Source: Ralstonia sp. A12
GTDB taxonomy: Bacteria; Pseudomonadota; Gammaproteobacteria; Burkholderiales; Burkholderiaceae
Reading direction: 5' to 3'
Length of the DNA stretch: 64,000 bases
NCBI RefSeq assembly: GCF_000801955.1
Contig: NZ_JSZO01000016.1
Span: 155,524 to 219,523 of the forward strand
Shown here: positions 7,292 through 15,448 of the stretch, in pieces
Position numbering within the stretch: position 1 is the stretch's first letter
How the letters are laid out: each line of letters opens with the position of its first letter
Notes under the pieces: model-generated
Seen by the model: only the letters and a program-made list of their open reading frames with translations
Databases searched by the model: none
Told to the model about the DNA's origin: nothing
Translations under genes and position numbers: made by a program

Positions 7292-7854
7292 GGCAGCGTC
7301 TCCAGCAACGGTTGCGCGAGGTGCAGCAGTTGATGGCACGTGGCGGTTTCATTGTCGGCAGGCGACACCTCCGACAGGCGCACCCGCGTCAACCGCCACA
7401 CAGCCGTGTCCACGCCGATGACGGCCGCCACCGTCCCAGCCTGTGCCGCAGCTTCCCGGTTGCATTCAATGGCATGCCGGAAGACATCGGTCAGATCCGC
7501 ATCAGGCTCGATGTCTTCCTCTTCGAGATAGGCGAAGCGTGCCGCCTGCGCTGACCCTTTGCGCGCATCCAGTGCCACGTGCGTGCGGATGGCCGCGCGG
7601 CCAAAGCTTTCGGTGACGACGTGGTAGCGGCCGTTGACGAGAAAGTCGCGGAAAGCCGCATCCTGCTGCCACAAGTACAGTGACGAATACGCGTTGGCCG
7701 TGGCGCCAAACTTCCCCCGCTCTCTTAGCAGAAACGCCTTGAAGAACAGCGCCGGTGCGCCATCCCACAAGGGCCCGCGTTGGCGGGCGCGCTCATGCAG
7801 CCGCGCCATATCGTAGTCGGCAGGCAGGTGGTGGACATAGTGAGCGAGCAACAC
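7288..7854 (-). CDS. DUF4865 family protein
   Basis: The 188-residue protein matches the DUF4865 pattern: HHLPADYDMARLHERARQRG at the N-terminus and GAPALFFKAFLLRERG next. Its biochemical role is unknown. DUF4865 genes are often found beside a tautomerase-family gene and a LysR regulator, as here, which suggests a shared catabolic or detoxification function. The start is a GTG at 7854 preceded by GAGGTGG, 8 bp after the tautomerase stop. It is the middle gene of a three-gene minus-strand operon. Confidence 0.83.
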   Translation of the reverse strand: MLLAHYVHHLPADYDMARLHERARQRGPLWDGAPALFFKAFLLRERGKFGATANAYSSLYLWQQDAAFRDFLVNGRYHVVTESFGRAAIRTHVALDARKGSAQAARFAYLEEEDIEPDADLTDVFRHAIECNREAAAQAGTVAAVIGVDTAVWRLTRVRLSEVSPADNETATCHQLLHLAQPLLETLP

Positions 7855-7862
7855 TTGCCACC

Positions 7863-8255
7863 TCAGCTCTGGTTCACCACGTATTGCGCGATGCCGTTGC
7901 CGAACGACCAGTTCTCGGGCAGCACCTCCACCAGGTTGATGAACACGTCCTCCTTACGCACGCCGGGGCTCTCGTGCAGCAGCTCGACGATGCGGCGGTA
8001 GAGCGCCTGCTTCTGCTCGCGCGGGCGTGTGTTGCTGACGGTGATCTGGAGGATGACCGCATCGTCGGTGCGCTGGATGCCCAGGTAGGTGGGGCTCACG
8101 CTGAACGTGCTGGCGTCGAACTCGGTCACCGTCATGAAGCGGTCGTCTTCCGGCACGTTGAAGGTTTCACGCAGGGCGCGATAGACGCCGTCAAAGATGG
8201 CTTGGTGATAAGCGGCAGACTTGCCGCGCCGCAGCGACACTTGAACGAGAGGCAT
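7863..8255 (-). CDS. Tautomerase-family protein
   Basis: This is a 130-residue protein whose first residue after Met removal is Pro (MPLVQVSLRRGKS). The N-terminal proline is the catalytic base of the 4-oxalocrotonate tautomerase superfamily. The length and the repeated half-domain (TVTEFDASTFSVSPTYLG, then ILQITVSNTRPREQKQALYRR) fit the longer fused-subunit class. Substrates of this group range from oxo-acids to halogenated acrylates, and the substrate here is not deducible. It is first in the operon and divergent from lysR, with a palindromic operator between them. Confidence 0.88.
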   Translation of the reverse strand: MPLVQVSLRRGKSAAYHQAIFDGVYRALRETFNVPEDDRFMTVTEFDASTFSVSPTYLGIQRTDDAVILQITVSNTRPREQKQALYRRIVELLHESPGVRKEDVFINLVEVLPENWSFGNGIAQYVVNQS

Positions 8256-8327
8256 GGTGAACTCCCTGGTTTGTGATGACCAAAGAATGCCCCAGGTTGA
8301 TCATTGAAAAAAGACATCCTAAGATAT

Positions 8328-8356
8328 TTCAATCATTCGATTTCAAAATGATTGAA
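8328..8356. promoter_or_regulatory. LysR-type operator between tautomerase and lysR genes
   Basis: A perfect 10-bp inverted repeat, TTCAATCATT (8328-8337) and AATGATTGAA (8347-8356), has a 9-bp centre and contains T-N11-A spacings typical of LysR sites. A related half-site, TTGATCATTGAA, lies at 8297-8308 towards the tautomerase start. The repeat ends 2 bp before the lysR start codon, which fits autorepression together with activation of the divergent operon. Confidence 0.75.
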
Positions 8357-8358
8357 CC

Positions 8359-9222
8359 ATGAGGATGCTCGACCTGGAGGCTGTTCAGGCCTTCGTTCTG
8401 ACCGCCGATCTGAAGAGCTTCACGCGCGCGGCAGAGGCGATGGACTCCACCCAATCGGCCGTCAGCCTGAAGATCAAGCGGCTGGAAGATGCGCTGGGCC
8501 GCCGCCTGCTGGAGCGCACGCCGCGCCTTGTGCGGCTATCGCAGGACGGCAGTGCCTTTCTTGGCCCGGCACGCGACCTGGTGGCTGCACACGCAGGTGC
8601 GGTCGGGTCGTTTGGGGAAGAACGGCGACGGCTGTCGGTCGGCATGAGCCACCACATCGTCGGGGCGGAACTACCGCGCTTGCTGCGCCAGATGCGCCGC
8701 GCAGAACCGGCCCTCACGCTGGAGATCCGCATCGGCAGTTCGCGCGAGATTCTCGACGCGTTCGAAGACGGTGCACTCGACGCTGCCGTGATCCTGCGCC
8801 ATGACAACCGCCGCTCCGACGGCGAGGTCCTCATGGAAGAGCCATTCGGCTGGATGGCCGCGTCCGACTTCGAGCACCGCAGCGGAGAACCGCTCTACCT
8901 CGCCACGCAGGCCGAGCCGTGCCGCGTGCGCGAAATGGCTGTCGCCGTGCTGGATGGCGCGGGCATTGCGTGGCAGGAAGTGTTTGTTGGCGGCGGCGTG
9001 GGCACCATCGGTGCAGCCGTGGCGGCCGGGTTGGCTGTCGCCGCACTCAGCCGACGCGTAGCGCCGCCCGGCACCATTGACGTGGGCGAATCGCTCGGCC
9101 TGCCGCCGCTGCCGCCGCGCAGTGTGGTGCTGCATTCTCGCGTGGCCGATCCGGTAGCAAAGAAGGCGCTGCGTACCTTTGCCACCACCCTGCGCGCGAC
9201 TGCGGGGCCTGGGGGGCGATAG
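8359..9222 (+). CDS. LysR-family transcriptional regulator
   Basis: The 287-residue protein has a typical N-terminal winged helix (LEAVQAFVLTADLKSFTRAA, STQSAVSLKIKRLEDALG, RRLLERTPRLVRLSQDG). A periplasmic-binding-protein-like sensor domain follows (LSVGMSHHIVGAELPRLLRQ onward). It is transcribed away from the tautomerase-DUF4865 operon and probably regulates it through the palindrome between them. ATG at 8359 and ATG at 8365 are alternative starts; neither has a strong ribosome-binding site. The inducer is unknown. Confidence 0.94.
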   Translation: MRMLDLEAVQAFVLTADLKSFTRAAEAMDSTQSAVSLKIKRLEDALGRRLLERTPRLVRLSQDGSAFLGPARDLVAAHAGAVGSFGEERRRLSVGMSHHIVGAELPRLLRQMRRAEPALTLEIRIGSSREILDAFEDGALDAAVILRHDNRRSDGEVLMEEPFGWMAASDFEHRSGEPLYLATQAEPCRVREMAVAVLDGAGIAWQEVFVGGGVGTIGAAVAAGLAVAALSRRVAPPGTIDVGESLGLPPLPPRSVVLHSRVADPVAKKALRTFATTLRATAGPGGR

Positions 9223-9278
9223 CACCGCTTGCGCACATTTGCGCAATCGCTGCACCGCGCACTGCCCGCCGGGCGACT

Positions 9279-10130
9279 ATGCTTTCCCGCATGAAACCCC
9301 GCACCATTCGCGACTACCATCGCCGCATCGCCCGCGTGATCGAGGCGATCCTGGCCGATCCCGCCGCCCCGCACACCGTGCAGAGCCTGGCGGAGGTCGC
9401 ACATCTGTCGCCGTTTCACTTCCACCGCATCTACCGCGCGCTCACCGGTGAAGGGGTGTTCGAGACCGTGCAGCGCGTGCGGCTGGCGCAAGCCGCGCAA
9501 CGCCTGACCGGGGCAGAAGATTCCGTCACCGACGTCGCACTCAACGTCGGCTACGGCAGCCCGCAGGCCTTCGCGCGCGCCTTCCGCGAGTTCACGGGCG
9601 TGAGCCCGCACGCCTTTCAAACCCGGCAGCAGGAACTGATCGTGCCAGCCACGGAGGCCGCTGGCCTACCGCCGCTTGAACTGGTCGAGCAGCCTCCCCT
9701 GAACGCGCTGTGCCTGCAGCACGAAGGCCCGATCGCCACGATCCGCCAGACCTTCATTGCGCTATGGCAGGCACTTGGCATCGAGAGCACGTCGCCAGAC
9801 GCGCCTGACCGCATCGGCATTTGCTATGGCGATCCGGAAACGCCGGGCTCGTTTGAGTACTTTGCCGGTGTCATCCTCGATGTACCGCGCGCAATCACAG
9901 GCAACCTGCAGCCGATGCGTGTTGAAGGCGGCCTCTATGCGTCGCACCGGCTCATCGGCCCCTACGCGCTGATCGCGCCCACCATGCAGGCGCTCTATGG
10001 CGGCTGCCTGCCCAGCTACGGCTTTGAACCCGACGATCGGCCAACGCTCGAGCTATATCGCAACGGTGCGCGCCAACACCCGCCGCGCACCTGCGTGACC
10101 GACCTGATGATCCCCATCCGCAAGGAGTAG
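9279..10130 (+). CDS. AraC-family regulator with GyrI-like effector domain
   Basis: The N-terminal DNA-binding domain (about residues 10-110) carries both AraC helices: AEVAHLSPFHFHRIYRALTG and VTDVALNVGYGSPQAFARAFREFTG. The C-terminal part (about 125-283) resembles the GyrI/SOUL-like ligand domain of Rob and SbmC-type proteins (LCLQHEGPIATIRQTFIALW, IGICYGDPE, RVEGGLYASHRLIGPY). A start at 9291 (MKPRTIR) is equally possible. It is probably co-transcribed with the secreted hydrolase that begins 2 bp after its stop. Confidence 0.92.
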   Translation: MLSRMKPRTIRDYHRRIARVIEAILADPAAPHTVQSLAEVAHLSPFHFHRIYRALTGEGVFETVQRVRLAQAAQRLTGAEDSVTDVALNVGYGSPQAFARAFREFTGVSPHAFQTRQQELIVPATEAAGLPPLELVEQPPLNALCLQHEGPIATIRQTFIALWQALGIESTSPDAPDRIGICYGDPETPGSFEYFAGVILDVPRAITGNLQPMRVEGGLYASHRLIGPYALIAPTMQALYGGCLPSYGFEPDDRPTLELYRNGARQHPPRTCVTDLMIPIRKE

Positions 10131-10132
10131 AA

Positions 10133-11239
10133 ATGCTGCGTCGTTGTCTTACCGCCGCGCTGGCGGTCTTTGTCGTGGGCGCCGCCTGCGCGGCCGAGCC
10201 CGCCGCGCCGTACCACGTGGGCGAAACCTCCCGCGTGTTCCATCCACAGGCGGAGCGCCATTGGCGTGGCGCGCGCACCGAAGCGCTCGTCACGACCATC
10301 TGGTATCCGGTGGATGCGTCCACGCCAGAAACGCCGCACGACATCGGCGATCCGAGCCGGCCGCTGTTTCGCGGGCATCCTGCCGCCGATAACGCACCGC
10401 TTGCGAGTGCACAAACCACCTACCCGCTGCTCGTGCTCTCGCACGGCACGGGTGGCACCGCTGACAGCCTCGACTGGCTGGCCGCTGCGCTGGCGGCAAA
10501 CGGCTACATCATCGCCGGTGCCAACCACCCCGGCAACAACACAGCGGAGCCGCTCACGCACGACGGCTTCATGCTGTGGTGGGAACGCGCGACCGACGTG
10601 AGTGAAGTCATCGACGGCGTGCTTGCCGACGCGACACTCGGCGCGCATGTCGACCGAAACCGGATCGGTGCGGTGGGCTTTTCGCTAGGGGGCTATACCG
10701 TGCTGGAGCTAGCGGGCGCGCGCACCGATGTGTCGGCGTTCATGGCGTTCTGCAGCTCGCCGCAGGCCGATGCGATCTGTCACCCGCCAGAAATGCGCCG
10801 TGTGGAAACGGGCCCGCAGCCCAAGGCATCGAAGACGCCGCAGACAGAGGCTTCGCTTGCGCGCTCTGGGGCGTCCTACCGTGATACACGCATCAAGGCG
10901 GTCTTCGCCATCGCGCCAGCACTGGGCATGGCGATGGACCCAACCTCGCTCGGCACCATCACCCTCCCCATCTCGCTGATGGCCGGTGATGCCGATGTGG
11001 CCGTACCCGTGGAGACCAACGTGCGCCGTGTCGCCGGGCTGCTGCCCAAGGCAGACCTGCTGCTGGTGCCTGGGGCTTCGCACTACACGTTCATCGATAC
11101 GTGCTTGCCGGGCGCAACAGCGCATCTGCCGCCTTGGCTCTGCCAGGACAACCCGGGGGTGGACCGTGACGGTGTACACGCACAGGCCGCGCGCCGTGCG
11201 CTGGACTTCTTCCGGGCGACGCTGCCGGCCAAGACCTGA
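10133..11239 (+). CDS. Exported alpha/beta hydrolase (dienelactone hydrolase-like)
   Basis: The 368-residue protein has a signal peptide (MLRRCLTAALAVFVVGAACA, cleavage near residue 20), so it is likely periplasmic or secreted. The nucleophile elbow GFSLGG is at residues 182-187 (Ser184), the oxyanion segment LSHGTGG near 102-108, and a histidine in GASHYTFID near the end. A tryptophan-containing IWYPV segment resembles the bacterial PAF-acetylhydrolase/dienelactone hydrolase group. AAGGAG of the upstream gene's last codons serves as its ribosome-binding site. The substrate is unknown; an ester or lactone is expected. Confidence 0.88.
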   Translation: MLRRCLTAALAVFVVGAACAAEPAAPYHVGETSRVFHPQAERHWRGARTEALVTTIWYPVDASTPETPHDIGDPSRPLFRGHPAADNAPLASAQTTYPLLVLSHGTGGTADSLDWLAAALAANGYIIAGANHPGNNTAEPLTHDGFMLWWERATDVSEVIDGVLADATLGAHVDRNRIGAVGFSLGGYTVLELAGARTDVSAFMAFCSSPQADAICHPPEMRRVETGPQPKASKTPQTEASLARSGASYRDTRIKAVFAIAPALGMAMDPTSLGTITLPISLMAGDADVAVPVETNVRRVAGLLPKADLLLVPGASHYTFIDTCLPGATAHLPPWLCQDNPGVDRDGVHAQAARRALDFFRATLPAKT

Positions 11240-11257
11240 GCATCGCCCGCCGGCGGC

Positions 11258-12379
<1,122 letters not shown>

Positions 12380-12615
12380 ACCCGGTGTTTGTGAAATTTG
12401 TGTGGCGGGGACGATAGCACATTGGGGGGATGGCGCGGCTGGGTGGGGTGTTGTCGTTTACATCTAGTCCGGCCGGAGATGCCGCTGGGTAGCTGCGCCT
12501 TTGTTCGCAAGACTGCGGTAGCTGGCACGCTGCTGCATTGCAACAACAACTACGCAATGGTCGCGGCCTGTGTCCGCCGACCCCATTGAGCTCTGGAGAA
12601 CCACAAAATCATTGC
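12380..12615. other. Non-coding gap
   Basis: The segment holds the promoter side of the ketoacyl synthase gene and the 3' side of the next minus-strand gene. No reading frame with plausible composition and no clear hairpin was recognised. Confidence 0.45.
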
Positions 12616-13626
12616 CTATCGGCAAACCACCTTTGTATCCGGTCCTCCCTGCGCAACCTCCAAGTCGTTGCCATTGTCATCTGTTCCAACACCTATTGCG
12701 GTGTAGGAGTACACAGATTGGTAATCCTTGCCATCGTAGCGATAGTAGGTGTGCTGATGCTCCCCCATGCTGATCCGGGCCGCGGTCATGAGGTCCGGCA
12801 TGCCATTGCAGGTGCTTTCCATCACGCCGAACGGTCCATCATCAATGGCGAGCAAAGGCTCGTACTTGTTGCCTCTGACGAGATAGACCCATTCAGACGC
12901 GTTAACCTGGTTGCCAACCATCTCGCAGATTCCAAACAGAAGCTTGCCGTGCGGGCCAGTACACGCCTGTGTTGTCAGCGCTTGCTCGCCACATCGTTCG
13001 ATGAGCGCTTTACGAGTTTTCGCGTTCAGAGGTGCAAGTGCCGTGGCCACAGACACATCGACCGGAGCGGCAGTACATAGCCCAGTGCCCTGCGGCCATT
13101 CAGGACGGGCACCGAGGTACACCGGCGACAGTGCGGCAATCACCGCGTCCAACCCCCGTTCCACACATTGCGTGTCTTTGCACTGTTCGATGGACCGGTT
13201 CTGCATGGCAATCTTCACATCGAAATTCCATGGATCGCTCACCACCGCGAGCGAGGCGTACTGGAGAAAACGCACCTTGAACAGTTTTTCCACCAGTACC
13301 GGGCTGTCGCAAATCCCTGGCGGCAACACCTTCCGTGCATCCGCCACATCCTTCAGTAAATGGTCGCTTGGCTCGTTCACCTGTGTACGAATGTCTAGGC
13401 ACGGCTTGAGCAGCAACTGCGTAGAGACGTAGCCACCGTCAGCCTGTTCACTGCGAGGAATCACACGTACGCCTTCCGCCTGAGCGGTGGATACGATGAC
13501 GAGTACGCATGCGAGTAATGCGACTCTGGACACAAACGAGACGGGCGTGCTGAAGTACCGACACAGCCGATCGCGTGTGCTCGCATCAAAACCGATCTCA
13601 TACCAGCCGGGGTGGAATGCGCTCAT
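12616..13626 (-). CDS. Exported protein of unknown function
   Basis: The 336-residue protein has a hydrophobic signal segment (VSRVALLACVLVIVSTAQA) at residues 32-50, preceded by an unusually long polar start. Translation may really begin at an internal GTG near that segment. The mature part is Cys-rich (for example CLDIRTQ, EQCKDTQCVERGLD, RCGEQALTTQACTG), suggesting a disulfide-bonded periplasmic protein. Its ATG overlaps the DUF3304 stop by 4 bp, so it is translated with that lipoprotein. Its position at the end of a T6SS effector/immunity island makes an immunity or accessory role possible, but no domain is recognised. Confidence 0.75.
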   Translation of the reverse strand: MSAFHPGWYEIGFDASTRDRLCRYFSTPVSFVSRVALLACVLVIVSTAQAEGVRVIPRSEQADGGYVSTQLLLKPCLDIRTQVNEPSDHLLKDVADARKVLPPGICDSPVLVEKLFKVRFLQYASLAVVSDPWNFDVKIAMQNRSIEQCKDTQCVERGLDAVIAALSPVYLGARPEWPQGTGLCTAAPVDVSVATALAPLNAKTRKALIERCGEQALTTQACTGPHGKLLFGICEMVGNQVNASEWVYLVRGNKYEPLLAIDDGPFGVMESTCNGMPDLMTAARISMGEHQHTYYRYDGKDYQSVYSYTAIGVGTDDNGNDLEVAQGGPDTKVVCR

Positions 13627-14276
13627 TCCTCATCCTTCGGAAGCGCGGGTGGAGGTGGCAAGTTTTCGCCCATAGGTGAACCCGGGGGTGAACCCTTCTG
13701 AGCGGACGGCCCCGCTTTCATCGCACGCATCTCTGCCTCCAAGCGCGCCCGCCCCGCCGCTTGCGCTCGGCCGCGCTCTTCTTGCAAGCGCACCGCACGC
13801 CGGCTTGGTTCGAAATGAAAATCCGCCGGCTTAACCGGATAGGAGGGCCCGGGATATTCAGGGTTGCCGGTTCCTTTACTCGAAATAATGAGCCGAACCT
13901 TGCCCTCAGGCAGGAAATGCACGTGTAGCGTGCCGGTTTCCGTGTATTTCTCGATTGGGACTACCGCCTCATGCCAATGCGGCTTCGCTGCGTCACCTGT
14001 CGCATTCGGATCAGAACTGGAGGTCGTCCATTTCACTGTGGCTGTCAGATCAGGGCGCCAAACCTTCGGATACACCAAGCAACAGACGAAACTCCCACCT
14101 CCGCCATAGGCGAACGAGTTGCCGCCCCAAGTGTCATCCACGTAGAACTGATGGATGTAGTCAGGAGTGTGGTTGTACGAAGTAATGCTGGCCGTCGCCT
14201 TGCCTTCCATTGGGTCTGGCTTCGCAGCGCAAGCGGCCGTCATTGCAGTCAGCCCTAGGACTTTCCAAATCTTCAT
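13623..14276 (-). CDS. DUF3304 lipoprotein with Pro-rich tail
   Basis: This is a 217-residue protein from the ATG at 14276. It has a lipobox (GLTAMTAAC, Cys about residue 16). A DUF3304 core follows, with SYNHTPDYIHQFYVDDTWGG, GGGGSFVCCLVYPKVWRPDL, a TVKW strand and HVHFLPEGKVRLII. A charged helix and a Pro-rich C-terminus (ENLPPPPALP) extend it beyond its relatives in the window. In other T6SS loci DUF3304 lipoproteins sit beside Tle1 phospholipases, so a periplasmic immunity role is likely. This copy is separated from the nearest Tle1 by four small genes. An almost perfect Shine-Dalgarno decides the start. Confidence 0.82.
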   Translation of the reverse strand: MKIWKVLGLTAMTAACAAKPDPMEGKATASITSYNHTPDYIHQFYVDDTWGGNSFAYGGGGSFVCCLVYPKVWRPDLTATVKWTTSSSDPNATGDAAKPHWHEAVVPIEKYTETGTLHVHFLPEGKVRLIISSKGTGNPEYPGPSYPVKPADFHFEPSRRAVRLQEERGRAQAAGRARLEAEMRAMKAGPSAQKGSPPGSPMGENLPPPPALPKDEE

Positions 14277-14282
14277 TGCCAA

Positions 14283-14292
14283 TCACCTCCTT
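14283..14292 (-). promoter_or_regulatory. Strong ribosome-binding site of the DUF3304 lipoprotein gene
   Basis: AAGGAGGTGA, complementary to nearly the whole anti-Shine-Dalgarno, precedes the ATG at 14276 by about 6 nt. It rules out the upstream in-frame TTG as start and predicts high translation. Confidence 0.7.
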
Positions 14293-14447
14293 TAGTTTGG
14301 GTCGGCGCCGCGTACATCAAACGCAATGGGCGCGATAAGGCCTATTGCTGCGCGCCATCCCAAACGGTGAGCGCATTGAATGCAGCATCCGCCCACGCTA
14401 AGCAGGTTCCAAGGTATTCAGCCTTGCGCGAAAACACAGCTATCGGC

Positions 14448-14771
14448 CTATATGAACCCAACCGCAATCCTCACGAGCAAGAGCCCGAGCAGCAGTCCAA
14501 TCGCACTGATCTTGAATGTCTTGTGCATCAGTCCAGCGACCAGCGTCCAGATGGTGCCGACAATCGCGAGGACAGATGCGGCAAGCAGAGGAAGCAGCAA
14601 CCCCAAAGCCCACCCATGACTGGCCCAACCTCGACTATCGCGCCCAAGCCAGAACATCAACCAGCACGCCAAACCGGCGATGGGGAAGACAGCAAGGCCC
14701 CGCACAAAGTCCCGCGTTCGCGTTCCAGGGGTGCCACTGGCAACCTTTTCTTGATGCACTCGGATCGACAT
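14448..14771 (-). CDS. Small multi-span membrane protein
   Basis: This is a 107-residue frame from MSIRVHQEK. It has three hydrophobic segments: FVRGLAVFPIAGLACWLMFWL, GWALGLLLPLLAASVLAIVG, and the C-terminal region ending LLLGLLLVRIAVGFI. No family is recognised. It follows a small secreted protein by 19 bp in the minus-strand island between a Tle1 effector and a DUF3304 gene. A helper or immunity function is possible but unsupported. The longer open frame upstream overlaps the neighbouring gene and is not used. Confidence 0.6.
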   Translation of the reverse strand: MSIRVHQEKVASGTPGTRTRDFVRGLAVFPIAGLACWLMFWLGRDSRGWASHGWALGLLLPLLAASVLAIVGTIWTLVAGLMHKTFKISAIGLLLGLLLVRIAVGFI

Positions 14772-14790
14772 CCTTCGATTCACCGTCGAA

Positions 14791-15075
14791 TCACTGACTC
14801 GGGCGGCCACTCCAGAGGGGGCTTCTATTGTCGGAGGAGAGCACCTGCGCCAACACGTCCGCATCGGCATCGCGAGCCGGCGCTGCGTTGTTCTTGCGGG
14901 AGCGTACGAGCTTGGCTCGCTTCTTTCCGTGTTTCTTTGCCTGCGCCTTGTTCTTTGCGCTAGCTTGAACGGTGGTGGCAGGCGCTTGAGACGTAGAGGC
15001 CAACTGAGCGCAGATACCGGTGTTCATCCAGACGGCTGCAAGAACGGCGGCGGCGATTTTGTATTGCATCTTCAT
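14791..15075 (-). CDS. Small secreted basic protein, vgrG-associated paralogue 1
   Basis: The 94-residue protein has a signal peptide (MKMQYKIAAAVLAAVWMNTG, then ICAQ), a Lys/Arg-rich middle (KKHGKKRAKLVRSRKN) and an acidic C-terminal motif DADADVLAQVLSSDNRSPLW. It is clearly paralogous to the protein at 21489-21761 along its whole length. It also shares the C-terminal D-x-D-x-LLA-x-LL pattern with the larger membrane protein at 27929-28669. In the other two cases the gene lies immediately 5' of vgrG or of a vgrG remnant, but here no vgrG follows. Function unknown. Confidence 0.72.
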   Translation of the reverse strand: MKMQYKIAAAVLAAVWMNTGICAQLASTSQAPATTVQASAKNKAQAKKHGKKRAKLVRSRKNNAAPARDADADVLAQVLSSDNRSPLWSGRPSQ

Positions 15076-15092
15076 GAGAGAGGTTGGTTGAA

Positions 15093-15323
15093 CTAGAAAA
15101 AGGGGCCGACCAGAAGAAACGCCAGTGCTATGACGCCCAGCACGATCAGGCCGCCCAGCACAAGCAAGGTATAGGCGACGCCGCGAGCAACGTGCCGCTT
15201 GCTGGCGGTATTGCTGGTCATGGGCTTGCCACCCTTGCTGCCGTGGCGCTGCGCGCCGTGCGTCACCAGCAGCAGCACTCCACCCAGCAACATGAGGAGC
15301 GCAGCGATTCCAAGGACGATCAT
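15093..15323 (-). CDS. Small two-span membrane protein
   Basis: The 76-residue protein has two hydrophobic helices (MIVLGIAALLMLLGGVLLLV and YTLLVLGGLIVLGVIALAFL) joined by a basic loop containing HGSKGGKP. The frame begins just after a very short open frame overlapping the Tle1 stop and ends 17 bp before the secreted basic protein. No family is recognised. The position beside a phospholipase effector suggests an accessory or immunity role, which is inference. Confidence 0.6.
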   Translation of the reverse strand: MIVLGIAALLMLLGGVLLLVTHGAQRHGSKGGKPMTSNTASKRHVARGVAYTLLVLGGLIVLGVIALAFLLVGPFF

Positions 15324-15328
15324 GCCGA

Positions 15329-15448
15329 TCAGTCGGGTAGCAAGGTGATGCTGCGTCGGGCGAGCCTGGTTTCAGCACTCTGAGCAACGTTCTCGGCTTC
15401 ATCGACAACGTTGCCGGGCACGGAGACCACCTCATGCTCCACTGTCAT
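15329..15448 (-). CDS. Possible 39-aa peptide overlapping the Tle1 stop
   Basis: An ATG inside the last codons of the Tle1 gene opens a frame beginning MTVEHEVVSVPGNVVDEAEN, rich in Val, Glu and Ala, and ending LLPD 5 bp before the next gene. It fills exactly the gap between the Tle1 stop and the two-span membrane protein. Reinitiation after a 17-bp overlap is possible. It could equally be the remnant of an effector C-terminus displaced by a frameshift. No homology is recognised. Confidence 0.35.
   Translation of the reverse strand: MTVEHEVVSVPGNVVDEAENVAQSAETRLARRSITLLPD

Noticed and set aside
15076..15435. Upstream extension of the small secreted-protein frame at 14791
   Set aside because: It reads through the two-span membrane gene out of phase; the signal peptide sits exactly at the internal ATG 15075.
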